Positions 1 through 6,562 of a stretch of DNA of 8,921 nucleotides are shown in pieces. Numbering within the stretch: the stretch's first letter is position 1; each line of letters begins with the position of its first letter. The notes beneath the pieces were generated by a model that was given only the letters and a program-made list of their open reading frames with translations, was not told the DNA's origin and did no database searches. Both the position numbers and the translations under genes were made by a program. This DNA is from Acidimicrobium sp. Its GTDB lineage: Bacteria; Actinomycetota; Acidimicrobiia; Acidimicrobiales; Ilumatobacteraceae. The DNA lies in assembly GCA_003535455.1 (NCBI GenBank), contig DOHD01000043.1:1-8921 (forward strand). Direction: 5' to 3'.

Positions 1-302
1 GCGCCAGGGTTACCTACATAGCAAAAATGTCCAAAAGGGTTTTGATAACGCGAAAAAGTTCGCGGCGTCAACAACTCAACTTGGCTCGAATCTTTGACCT
101 TTTCGAGTTTGCACATGCCTAAACGGTCACCCTGCGCGCACCAAATTGACGCCAAATGAAAATCGCCATCAGGCGGCGCACCGATCGGCGACGCAAAAGC
201 CCAAGCGCAAAGTGATACGAAAGCCAACATTCCAATTAAAAACCAGCGAAATCTGCTCGCTCCGCTCGGCGCTCCTATTTGAATTTGACGTAAGGATTTC
301 AT
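1..302 (-). CDS. DUF2142-like membrane protein, N-terminal part (cut by window edge)
   Basis: The frame is open from an ATG at 302 down to the window edge, giving 100 codons with no stop. A good Shine-Dalgarno site (GGAGAG, 308-313) lies 5 nt before the ATG. A basic N-terminus (MKSLRQIQIG..SRFRW) precedes one hydrophobic segment at about residues 20-37 (WFLIGMLAFVSLCAWAFA). The segment after the helix reads SPIGAPPDGDFHLASIWCAQG and then GMCKLEKV. A helix followed by a short acidic P-D-x-x-x-H loop and a small-residue/Gly stretch is typical of the DUF2142 family, multi-pass proteins often found in surface-polysaccharide loci. The D-x-D-F-H loop sits where GT-C glycosyltransferases carry their catalytic acidic motif, but catalysis is only inferred. 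Its GC content (34/60 at 121-180) is like the housekeeping genes, not the AT-rich genes across the divergent intergenic region. That it is a gene is nearly certain; the family call is moderate because about 100 residues are visible. Confidence 0.78.
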   Translation of the reverse strand, partial: MKSLRQIQIGAPSGASRFRWFLIGMLAFVSLCAWAFASPIGAPPDGDFHLASIWCAQGDRLGMCKLEKVKDSSQVELLTPRTFSRYQNPFGHFCYVGNPG

Positions 303-307
303 AACGA

Positions 308-313
308 CTCTCC
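308..313 (-). promoter_or_regulatory. Ribosome binding site of the DUF2142-like gene
   Basis: On the minus strand GGAGAG lies 5 nt upstream of the ATG at 302. It is the best Shine-Dalgarno match on the left half of the window and fixes the start of the edge gene. The divergent gene at 402 has no such site. Confidence 0.65.
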
Positions 314-315
314 GT

Positions 316-389
316 ACTCTAATTCGCAAGGCATGCGAAGCGTCCGAAAAACGTGAAATCTACTTGTAAGTGATTCATCCGATTAGAGT
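316..389. promoter_or_regulatory. Divergent regulatory region with inverted ATTAGAGT pair
   Basis: The 99-bp region between the divergent starts holds ACTCTAAT at 316-323 and its exact reverse complement ATTAGAGT at 382-389. Read towards each gene, the motif ends 13 nt before the ATG at 302 and 12 nt before the ATG at 402. TAGAGT fits the TANNNT pattern of actinobacterial -10 elements. For the plus-strand gene, which lacks a Shine-Dalgarno site, this would suit a leaderless or very short-leader transcript. A poor -35 candidate (TTGTAA, 364-369) is only 14 bp away. For the minus-strand gene, a start site 7 nt past the motif would cut into its GGAGAG ribosome site, so the motif may instead be an operator half-site. 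Between the pair, TTCGCA-N5-TGCGAA (323-339) forms a second dyad. The role is inferred. Confidence 0.35.
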
Positions 390-401
390 TTTAAACCACA
401 G

Positions 402-2813
402 ATGATGCGTATTCTTCAATTACCTCGCAGGTTAGGTGGGCCGTCAAACTCAGAGAAATTGACAACAGACCACATAGTTATGACTGCAGTCGTCTCACTA
501 TCGGTATTTTTTTTGTTACTACTATCAGAAGTTTCTCTCCGCGTATCGATAATTTCTTCATTGTTCTTGGTTTTTCAGATCTTTGCAGGCGGCACGATTT
601 TACGGATTGTTAGCAAGCGAAACTTAATTACCTGGCAAGAATTTTGTGGCGTAGGAATTGCCCTAGGGTCACTTCTGACGCTGATTCTGGATCAAGTCTT
701 TCGCAAAACACCAATCTCGGAGATCGCTTGGGCTATCCCAATCATCTTGATTCTGTTTCAAGGTTCCAAAGTCCGAAAGCTTCAAAACCTAAGTTTGAGT
801 TTGACAAGAACTCGGTGCGCTGACTTTTGTATCATCTTTGGGACGATTTTTTTGATTTTGACGCCGGAATGGTTTTGGACATTTCCGTTCGCAATCTTTT
901 TGATAATCACGAGTCTTCAAGTGAACAAGGCGATCTCCAAAAAGTGGCTGATACCCCTATCTCTGATCGCATTTTTGACTTCGATTTTCTCACTGCTCAA
1001 ACGCCCAATTGGTTGGTGGATTGAAGATTCAGACTTTGCACTTTATGAAGCCATCTCGAAAACGCTCTCAATCTGGGGATTTAGAGACAATATAAATGCT
1101 GCCGGAACATCCACAAATTACCACTGGTTCGCATATGCATGGTCAGGACTAAATGATCGGCTTTCGGGAGCACCCGCATGGGTCTCAAATACTCGAATTA
1201 TTCCGGTGATGACAATTGTTGGCCTTGTTCTCATCGTTTGGTCGCTTCTTGAAAGACTTTCTTTTAGTCGGCAGGTAATTATTGGGTCGCTTCTTATAGT
1301 GGGTTCCTTCGACACGATTCAAACATGGGGACGTGGTTTTAAAATTGGGATAATTGCAAGTCCAAGTCAGATCTACGGCACTCTTCTCTTATTCACTTTT
1401 CTATATTTGTTTGTTTTGTTCAATGCAAAAGAATTGAAATTATTTTTGCCACTCTTCTTTGTCCTCGCATTCAGCATTGTTGGGGCGAAAGTCGCACATG
1501 GCGTGATTCTTGCTGGAGCGCTAGGTGCAGTATGGCTGTTCCAGTTTGTTAGGACAAAGGCTTTATTTACACCTCATAGTCTGCATTTGGTCTTAATTCT
1601 GGCTGCGATTTACACCAGCTTTTATTTCATTATCGGGGGCGGCGGCGGAAGTTCGCGAGGAATGTTGCTTGACCAGGTTGCATTCGTAGATGGAATAAGT
1701 GGGGATTTTCGCGCATACGGCTTAGTTATTCACTGGTTAGCGGCGCTAATTTTTCTGTTCGGAATGTATGGTTTTCAACTATTTGGGCTTTTGGCAATTT
1801 TTTATTTCTATTCTTCCGAGCAAATTGATCTGAAATTTTTTGCAGCTGGAACTGCTGCCACTGGACTTTTGTCGGCAGCGTTCTTATCTGGTGAATTTGC
1901 CGTTGAACTTTTTTTCACCCATGCTGCTTCTTCAATATTGTTAATTCTGATTGCACCAACCTTGATTCAAGAAATACTAACTCGACATGTTTATTTGGGT
2001 AAAAAGTATTTGATTACCATAATTTTAAGTGGATTATTCGCTGCTGTATTCGCAACAAGTTTGCCTAATCTGAACTCAGGTTCATTTAAAGCAATCGTTC
2101 TTCGCACATTGCCATCGCTGGCGGGATTCTTGCCAATACTCTGTGCTTTTATCCTGATGCTTAATATAAAGAAACGAAAATTAACAATACTTAGATTAAA
2201 GCCGTTTATTGTTTTGGCTCTGACAGGGATGATGTCGTTGTCTATTGGCTTTTATTCAATTAACTTTTTAAAAAATATTCGTACTGAATACCCAAGTTTT
2301 GAGCGCAATTATCTAGACAGGACTGGTGGCGACCTGCCTGACCTAATTGATGCGTCGAAATGGATCAATACAAATGTTGCAAAAGATGCCATATTCGCAA
2401 CAAATGACTTTTGTCGAGAAATCTCAGAAACTTGCAACTCGAATACAGATTGGGGCGCACTTCTGAATTTCAGCATGAAGTGCACGACCGACGAAGTATT
2501 AAGAAGCGACAAATGTAATGCGGGTGGCTACCCATTGTTGACGGCGATTGTTGACCGCAGATTATTGGCTGGGAATTATTACGTGGGTATTAGCGATGGA
2601 TCAGCCATCAAACCATGGGTGGTTGAACGAGTCCTCGATTCTGTTGCGTTCGCGAAAACTCCAAGTAATCAAACTCATCAAAAACTGGTTTCGCAAGACG
2701 TCAGTTGGTTTCTGCTTCGTAAGGACTTAACCAATCAAACCAACTGGACAAAATTTGGAGAAACCAAATTTTCAAATAGCCATTATTTAATCATCAAACT
2801 TATGAAAGATTAA
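402..2813 (+). CDS. Multi-pass membrane protein, GT-C glycosyltransferase-like, copy 1
   Basis: The product is 803 residues with roughly 18-20 hydrophobic segments between residues 25 and 620, then a hydrophilic C-terminal domain (about 625-803), probably outside the membrane. A polar loop follows about the seventh helix. It holds an acidic cluster EDSDF (208-212) and then NYHWFAYAWSG (239-249) and RLSG (253-256). Acidic residues in an external loop are where GT-C transferases bind a lipid-phosphate sugar donor. Other marks are SPSQ (320-323), AKVAHG (362-367) and five glycines (412-416). The tail has SKWINTN, ATNDFC, DRRLLAGN, FAKTP and VSWFLLRK, a layout seen in large GT-C-type membrane proteins. 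The ATG at 402 (a second ATG at 405) has no Shine-Dalgarno site. It is followed after 23 bp by a same-length paralogue, so an operon is likely. It is AT-rich (15/60 G+C at 1381-1440 and at 2161-2220). Substrate and exact family are unknown; a flippase, polymerase or non-catalytic membrane protein remains possible. Confidence 0.85.
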   Translation: MMRILQLPRRLGGPSNSEKLTTDHIVMTAVVSLSVFFLLLLSEVSLRVSIISSLFLVFQIFAGGTILRIVSKRNLITWQEFCGVGIALGSLLTLILDQVFRKTPISEIAWAIPIILILFQGSKVRKLQNLSLSLTRTRCADFCIIFGTIFLILTPEWFWTFPFAIFLIITSLQVNKAISKKWLIPLSLIAFLTSIFSLLKRPIGWWIEDSDFALYEAISKTLSIWGFRDNINAAGTSTNYHWFAYAWSGLNDRLSGAPAWVSNTRIIPVMTIVGLVLIVWSLLERLSFSRQVIIGSLLIVGSFDTIQTWGRGFKIGIIASPSQIYGTLLLFTFLYLFVLFNAKELKLFLPLFFVLAFSIVGAKVAHGVILAGALGAVWLFQFVRTKALFTPHSLHLVLILAAIYTSFYFIIGGGGGSSRGMLLDQVAFVDGISGDFRAYGLVIHWLAALIFLFGMYGFQLFGLLAIFYFYSSEQIDLKFFAAGTAATGLLSAAFLSGEFAVELFFTHAASSILLILIAPTLIQEILTRHVYLGKKYLITIILSGLFAAVFATSLPNLNSGSFKAIVLRTLPSLAGFLPILCAFILMLNIKKRKLTILRLKPFIVLALTGMMSLSIGFYSINFLKNIRTEYPSFERNYLDRTGGDLPDLIDASKWINTNVAKDAIFATNDFCREISETCNSNTDWGALLNFSMKCTTDEVLRSDKCNAGGYPLLTAIVDRRLLAGNYYVGISDGSAIKPWVVERVLDSVAFAKTPSNQTHQKLVSQDVSWFLLRKDLTNQTNWTKFGETKFSNSHYLIIKLMKD

Positions 2814-2836
2814 CTGTCGTCTGTTAATTTTAGAGC

Positions 2837-5245
2837 GTGCAGGCGATGACCCAAAGGGCTGAGAACTCAAATTTGCACCATGTTGGGCAAGCTATAAACA
2901 AGGTGCTCTCTTATTTTTCGATTGGAATTCTGACTTCAACGCTACTAATCGCCTCGGGTGTTGACATTTTGACAAGTTTTCGTACTGCTGCAATTCTGAT
3001 TTTGATTTCTTCGACTGGCCTTGTTGCCTGGCTCGCAATCCTCAGAGGCAATCGAGAAATATGTTTTCCGGAGGCCATCGGTATGGGTTTAGCACTGGGC
3101 TTCATCGCATGCGCATCGTTAATGCTGTTTCTAAGACCTTTTGGCTTCTATTTTTATGGAGCCACAATTCCCCTGGCCATTGCAAATAGCTTTTTTCTAT
3201 TTAGCCGTGGTCGTAAGTTTCTGAACACCTCACGATTGAATTTTTCACCACAAGATACTGCCTTAATCGTTTTTATTGTTTTTTTTGGGTTATACCTAAG
3301 CACACCAGCATTATTGATTTCGGCACTTGTTCTTTTACTGATAATGCGAATAAACAAGTCCGAAAATTACTTACTGACATGTTCAATGTATGTAGCAATT
3401 TGGTCTGTAATAATCCTGACTTTTTTGTATCTTTCGTTTACTTCGAATGCTCCAGAACCATTTATCTTCGGACAAGGAGCTGAATCTGTACCTCGCGAAG
3501 CCTGGGCGAATTCAATTGTGATGTTTGGTCCAAATGAGAACATCGCCATTTTTGGCAATCCCCTGAGATATCACTGGTTTTCGTTCGCGGTGTTTGGAAT
3601 GATCACCCGTTTATCGGGTTTGATATCAATGGTTCTTTTCAATTCAGGATTATCGGCAGTGATCGACCTGATTTGCGTCGGGGGAATAATTTGGTCGACA
3701 ACACTCTCGATTTCAAAGCGCAAAAGCATCGCTCTTCTCGCTGTTGTTATCGCCTATGGCACTGTTTCTCTTAATAATCCATACGCAATTATCACCGACT
3801 CAAGCCCCGACGCCACATCGTGGCTGGTTTTCGTAGCCGCGTTCGCATTTGCGCTACTGAATTATTCTGACTTTTCACCGCGTGTCGGGCCAATTTTCTT
3901 GGCTGCACTCGGAGCGGCCACAATTCTTTCTAATGGGGGTTACGGAACGTCTTTAGCTGTAGGACTAGTTTTCTGGATACTCGCGATTATCGCGCGTGAT
4001 AAAAAACTGGTGTTACGAAAGTCGATTTCAGAAATCATGGCTTTTGGATGTACGGGTATTGCAATGGCGCTTTCATACTTCGCATTTTTGACACCGTCAA
4101 ACTATTCAACTTCGACGATCGATCTATCGTTAAGATTTTTAACTGCGACAAGTGGCTTATTGTTTGTCATTTCTTTTTACAGTTCAAGAGTAATCACCAT
4201 GCCATCGCTAACTAGATTAGTTCCGGCTGGGTTTAGCTATTTTTATTTTGGCCTTGCTGTTGTCAGTATCCCAGGATTTTTCGTCTTTCGAAATTCAACT
4301 TGGAATTTGACGATCCAATTCACAATGCCTGCGTTAATACTTTTTGCGACGCCTTTAGCATTAGCGTGCAGCAAATCGTGGTCAGAATGGGTGCATTCAA
4401 AACGCTTGAGGCACTTGCTCGCATTAGCTTTTGGCGCACTCGGTTTTTTTCTACAGGTTTTGTTTTCAGCGATTCAATGGAAGCACTACGAGAGATTTAA
4501 CTCTCTGGCGCTTAGCGAATATTTGGTGATCGTGCCGATCGTGGCGATTTTATTTGTTGTCGTACTTTTCACAAGTTTTTCGAAAACCGTAAGCGATTTG
4601 CCAAGTCGATTTACGCAAAGATTCGCATACTTCTTCAAACAAGTCTTCATAATTTCGACGGTCGTATGCGGTTTAGGTCTTGGTCTGGGTTATTCAATAC
4701 GTGGACAGACTCGTGATCTCGTTGACTTGCAATCGGGCAAAGATATTTCAAAAGAAGTATCTCCTGTCGTCAGCTATGAAATGCAATCAGCGATGATATG
4801 GTTGAGATCAAATTCATCGAAAAACGACCGGACAGCAACAAATTTCTTGTGCGGTGCCGAAGTACGGAGTTTTTTCAGAAATTGTTCGGCGAAGAACAAC
4901 CACCTCGCAATTTCTGCATATGCGCAACGACGGGTACTGGTCGAGGGCAATTCGTGGTCAAATGTTGGCACGGTATTCACTGAAACCCAAAGATTGCCGG
5001 TGCCGATTGTCGGAGAAGGGATATTCACACTTCAGGTTAAGGCCCCACAGTGGTTGACCGAGAGAATTTCTATGAGTCATCGATTTGCGTCGCGGCCGGA
5101 CAAAATTGCAGCCGACTACATGAAAAAAATGGGCATAACTTGGTTCGTGGTTGACAAGTCGAAACAAATGCCATCTTCATGGTCACCATTTGCAACTATC
5201 GCATTTGAGAACTCAGAGGTCGTCATTCTTAAAACAAACTTCTAG
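2837..5245 (+). CDS. Multi-pass membrane protein, GT-C glycosyltransferase-like, copy 2
   Basis: The product is 802 residues with the same plan as the preceding gene: many hydrophobic helices from about 24 to 620, then a soluble C-terminal domain (about 625-802). Motifs match the upstream protein at nearly constant offset: RYHWFSF (244-250), RLSG (258-261), SPD (323-325), IWLRSNS (654-660), ATNFLC (667-672), QRRVLVEGN (697-705), FASRP (750-754) and ITWFVVDK (767-774). The EDSDF cluster of copy 1 is not kept. Counting back from the His, copy 1 D211 falls on E216 here, so donor handling may differ. C672 and C683 could form a disulfide if the domain is extracytoplasmic. The start is ambiguous: GTG at 2837 gives the longest frame, but ATG at 2846 (three residues shorter) is equally plausible, and neither has a strong Shine-Dalgarno site. 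It is probably co-transcribed with copy 1 (23-32 bp gap). It is AT-rich over most of its length and less so near the end. Function is unproven. Confidence 0.85.
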   Translation: MQAMTQRAENSNLHHVGQAINKVLSYFSIGILTSTLLIASGVDILTSFRTAAILILISSTGLVAWLAILRGNREICFPEAIGMGLALGFIACASLMLFLRPFGFYFYGATIPLAIANSFFLFSRGRKFLNTSRLNFSPQDTALIVFIVFFGLYLSTPALLISALVLLLIMRINKSENYLLTCSMYVAIWSVIILTFLYLSFTSNAPEPFIFGQGAESVPREAWANSIVMFGPNENIAIFGNPLRYHWFSFAVFGMITRLSGLISMVLFNSGLSAVIDLICVGGIIWSTTLSISKRKSIALLAVVIAYGTVSLNNPYAIITDSSPDATSWLVFVAAFAFALLNYSDFSPRVGPIFLAALGAATILSNGGYGTSLAVGLVFWILAIIARDKKLVLRKSISEIMAFGCTGIAMALSYFAFLTPSNYSTSTIDLSLRFLTATSGLLFVISFYSSRVITMPSLTRLVPAGFSYFYFGLAVVSIPGFFVFRNSTWNLTIQFTMPALILFATPLALACSKSWSEWVHSKRLRHLLALAFGALGFFLQVLFSAIQWKHYERFNSLALSEYLVIVPIVAILFVVVLFTSFSKTVSDLPSRFTQRFAYFFKQVFIISTVVCGLGLGLGYSIRGQTRDLVDLQSGKDISKEVSPVVSYEMQSAMIWLRSNSSKNDRTATNFLCGAEVRSFFRNCSAKNNHLAISAYAQRRVLVEGNSWSNVGTVFTETQRLPVPIVGEGIFTLQVKAPQWLTERISMSHRFASRPDKIAADYMKKMGITWFVVDKSKQMPSSWSPFATIAFENSEVVILKTNF

Positions 5246-5334
5246 GCATTCAATATTAAGCCCCGGCTTCGAGCACAAGAAGCTGATTAGTTGAGTTACA
5301 TCGAGTAGATAGCCAGCGTGCGAGAATAGAGCTT
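5246..5334. other. Intergenic gap between membrane-protein pair and ilvA
   Basis: This 89-bp gap holds no gene. A 7-bp stem including one G-T pair (5264-5270 with 5279-5285, 8-nt loop) could form, but no run of T follows on the plus strand, so it is a poor intrinsic terminator. I found no convincing -35/-10 pair for ilvA. Whether ilvA is read from its own promoter or by read-through from the membrane-protein genes cannot be decided from the sequence. Confidence 0.4.
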
Positions 5335-6549
5335 GTGGACAGCAAAAATTTGGGGATTGATCTAGATGCGATTCGGGCGGCGCGTGAAGTCGGGCGCCCA
5401 GTGGTCGAACATACGCCGATTACTCCGTCGGCATATTTGTCGCAACAATTTGGCGGGCAGATTATTTTGAAAGCCGAAAACCTGCAGCGAACCGGTGCAT
5501 TCAAAATTCGCGGCGCAATCAACAAACTGCACCGCCTCGGCGATCTCAAGAAACCTGGCGTCGTCGCAGGCAGCGCGGGCAACCACGCTGCAGGTTTGGC
5601 GTTCGCCGCACAACACTTCGGCGTCAAGTGCGAAATTTTTATCCCCCGTGGGGCGTCGTTGGCGAAAATCGCCGCATGCAAAAGTTATGGAGGCACCGTT
5701 CTAGACGGTGGCGAAAGTGTTGAGACCGCCGTCGCCATGGCCAAAGCGCGGGCACTTGAAACAAAGATGGCGTTTTGTCATCCATACGACGATGTTGATG
5801 TTGTCGCCGGGCAGGGCACGCTCGGTCTTGAACTGATCGAAGACATTTCAGAACTGTCGCTAGTCATAGTTCCGCTTGGCGGAGGCGGTTTGCTCACGGG
5901 CACCGCGTTGGCGATCAAGCAACTTCGACCCGAGGTCAAACTTGTCGGCGTGCAAATTTCATCTTGCGCGCCCTATATATATGGCAATGCCCCAAGTGGG
6001 GCCGTGCCGACATTGGCCGACGGAATCGCCGTAAAACAGCCGGGCGATGTAACTCGACCACTAATCGAAAACTGGGTCGACGAACTTGTGGATGTTGACG
6101 AAGATGGCGTCGCCGACGCGATGATGATTCTCCTAGAGCGCTCAAAGATGTATGTCGAAGGTGGTGGCGCCGTCGGTGTGTCGGCGTTGCTTGCATCACG
6201 AGTCAAGCCGGCAAAAAAAGGCAAAACTTGCATCGTGCTGTCGGGCGGCAACGTCGATATCGGGTTGATCCCCAACTTGATTCGTCGACACGAAACCAAA
6301 GCGGGTCGTCGCGCGTTGTTGTTCGCCAGAGTTTCAGATCGACCCGGTGCACTCGCCGAATTTCTGACGGTTGTCGGCAAATCGGGAGCCAACATCATCG
6401 AAGTAAGCCACGTTCGCGAAGGTCTAAATCTGCATGTGCGTGAGACAGGTGTGCAAGTTGTTCTCGAAGTGCGCGGTCGCGATCACACTGCCGAAATAAT
6501 CACGATAGTCAAATCGGCGGGCTTTGAAATTTCAGAAATGACAAGCTGA
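5335..6549 (+). CDS. ilvA: Threonine dehydratase (threonine ammonia-lyase)
   Basis: This cytoplasmic PLP enzyme deaminates L-threonine to 2-oxobutanoate and ammonia (EC 4.3.1.19), the first step towards isoleucine. The 404-residue protein has the fold-type II layout. K57 in TGAFKIRGA is the PLP Schiff-base lysine. SAGNHAAG (80-87) is the substrate-carboxylate loop, GGGGLLTG (182-189) the phosphate-binding glycine loop, and SGGNVD (303-308) a conserved C-terminal catalytic-domain motif. VEGGGAVG (274-281) has Gly where EGAGA is more usual. Residues about 326-400 form a single ACT domain (ARVSDRPGALAEFL...), as in the roughly 400-residue ThrD-II type with one ACT. Such a domain usually binds an amino-acid effector; whether isoleucine inhibits here is not shown. 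The GTG start at 5335 keeps the usual short lead before LDAIRAAR; TTG at 5350 is an alternative. It is 12 bp upstream of the amidotransferase gene. A purely catabolic (TdcB-like) role is possible. Confidence 0.95.
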   Translation: MDSKNLGIDLDAIRAAREVGRPVVEHTPITPSAYLSQQFGGQIILKAENLQRTGAFKIRGAINKLHRLGDLKKPGVVAGSAGNHAAGLAFAAQHFGVKCEIFIPRGASLAKIAACKSYGGTVLDGGESVETAVAMAKARALETKMAFCHPYDDVDVVAGQGTLGLELIEDISELSLVIVPLGGGGLLTGTALAIKQLRPEVKLVGVQISSCAPYIYGNAPSGAVPTLADGIAVKQPGDVTRPLIENWVDELVDVDEDGVADAMMILLERSKMYVEGGGAVGVSALLASRVKPAKKGKTCIVLSGGNVDIGLIPNLIRRHETKAGRRALLFARVSDRPGALAEFLTVVGKSGANIIEVSHVREGLNLHVRETGVQVVLEVRGRDHTAEIITIVKSAGFEISEMTS

Positions 6550-6562
6550 CAAGCTGACAACA
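6539..6562 (+). repeat. 8-bp tandem repeat across the ilvA / amidotransferase junction
   Basis: TGACAAGC occurs twice in direct tandem (6539-6546, 6547-6554), followed by a third copy differing in the last two bases (TGACAACA, 6555-6562). The array contains the last sense codons and TGA stop of ilvA and ends on the A of the next gene's ATG. It replaces the place where a Shine-Dalgarno site would lie, and none is visible. It probably arose by slippage duplication; translation of the second gene may depend on coupling to ilvA. Confidence 0.85.

Noticed and set aside
303..401. A small RNA or riboswitch in the divergent intergenic region
   Set aside because: Only 99 bp are available, with starts close to each candidate promoter; the only structures are the short dyads described, and no known riboswitch core is visible.
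507..3286. Runs of eight T (507-514 and 3279-3286) as phase-variation tracts
   Set aside because: They encode Phe-rich helices in AT-rich genes, both genes are intact, and 8-base T runs are expected in such composition; there is no sign of variability in one sequence.
4774..5057. Several short overlapping frames on both strands in the copy 2 C-terminal region
   Set aside because: They overlap each other and the coding frame that matches the copy 1 tail motifs; none has a ribosome site or recognisable product.
5264..5285. Hairpin after copy 2 considered as an intrinsic terminator
   Set aside because: The 7-bp stem has a G-T pair, an 8-nt loop and no following T run, so it falls short of a terminator.
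5256..5681. Minus-strand open frame of 141 codons opposite ilvA
   Set aside because: It is antisense to the strongly conserved PLP-lysine region of threonine dehydratase, has no recognisable motifs, and is Pro/Ala/Cys/Arg-rich as expected of a shadow frame.
5973..6398. Minus-strand open frame of 141 codons opposite the ilvA C-terminal half
   Set aside because: It lies against the glycine-loop and ACT coding sequence, has low-complexity Ser/Thr/Pro content and no ribosome site; a shadow of a real gene.
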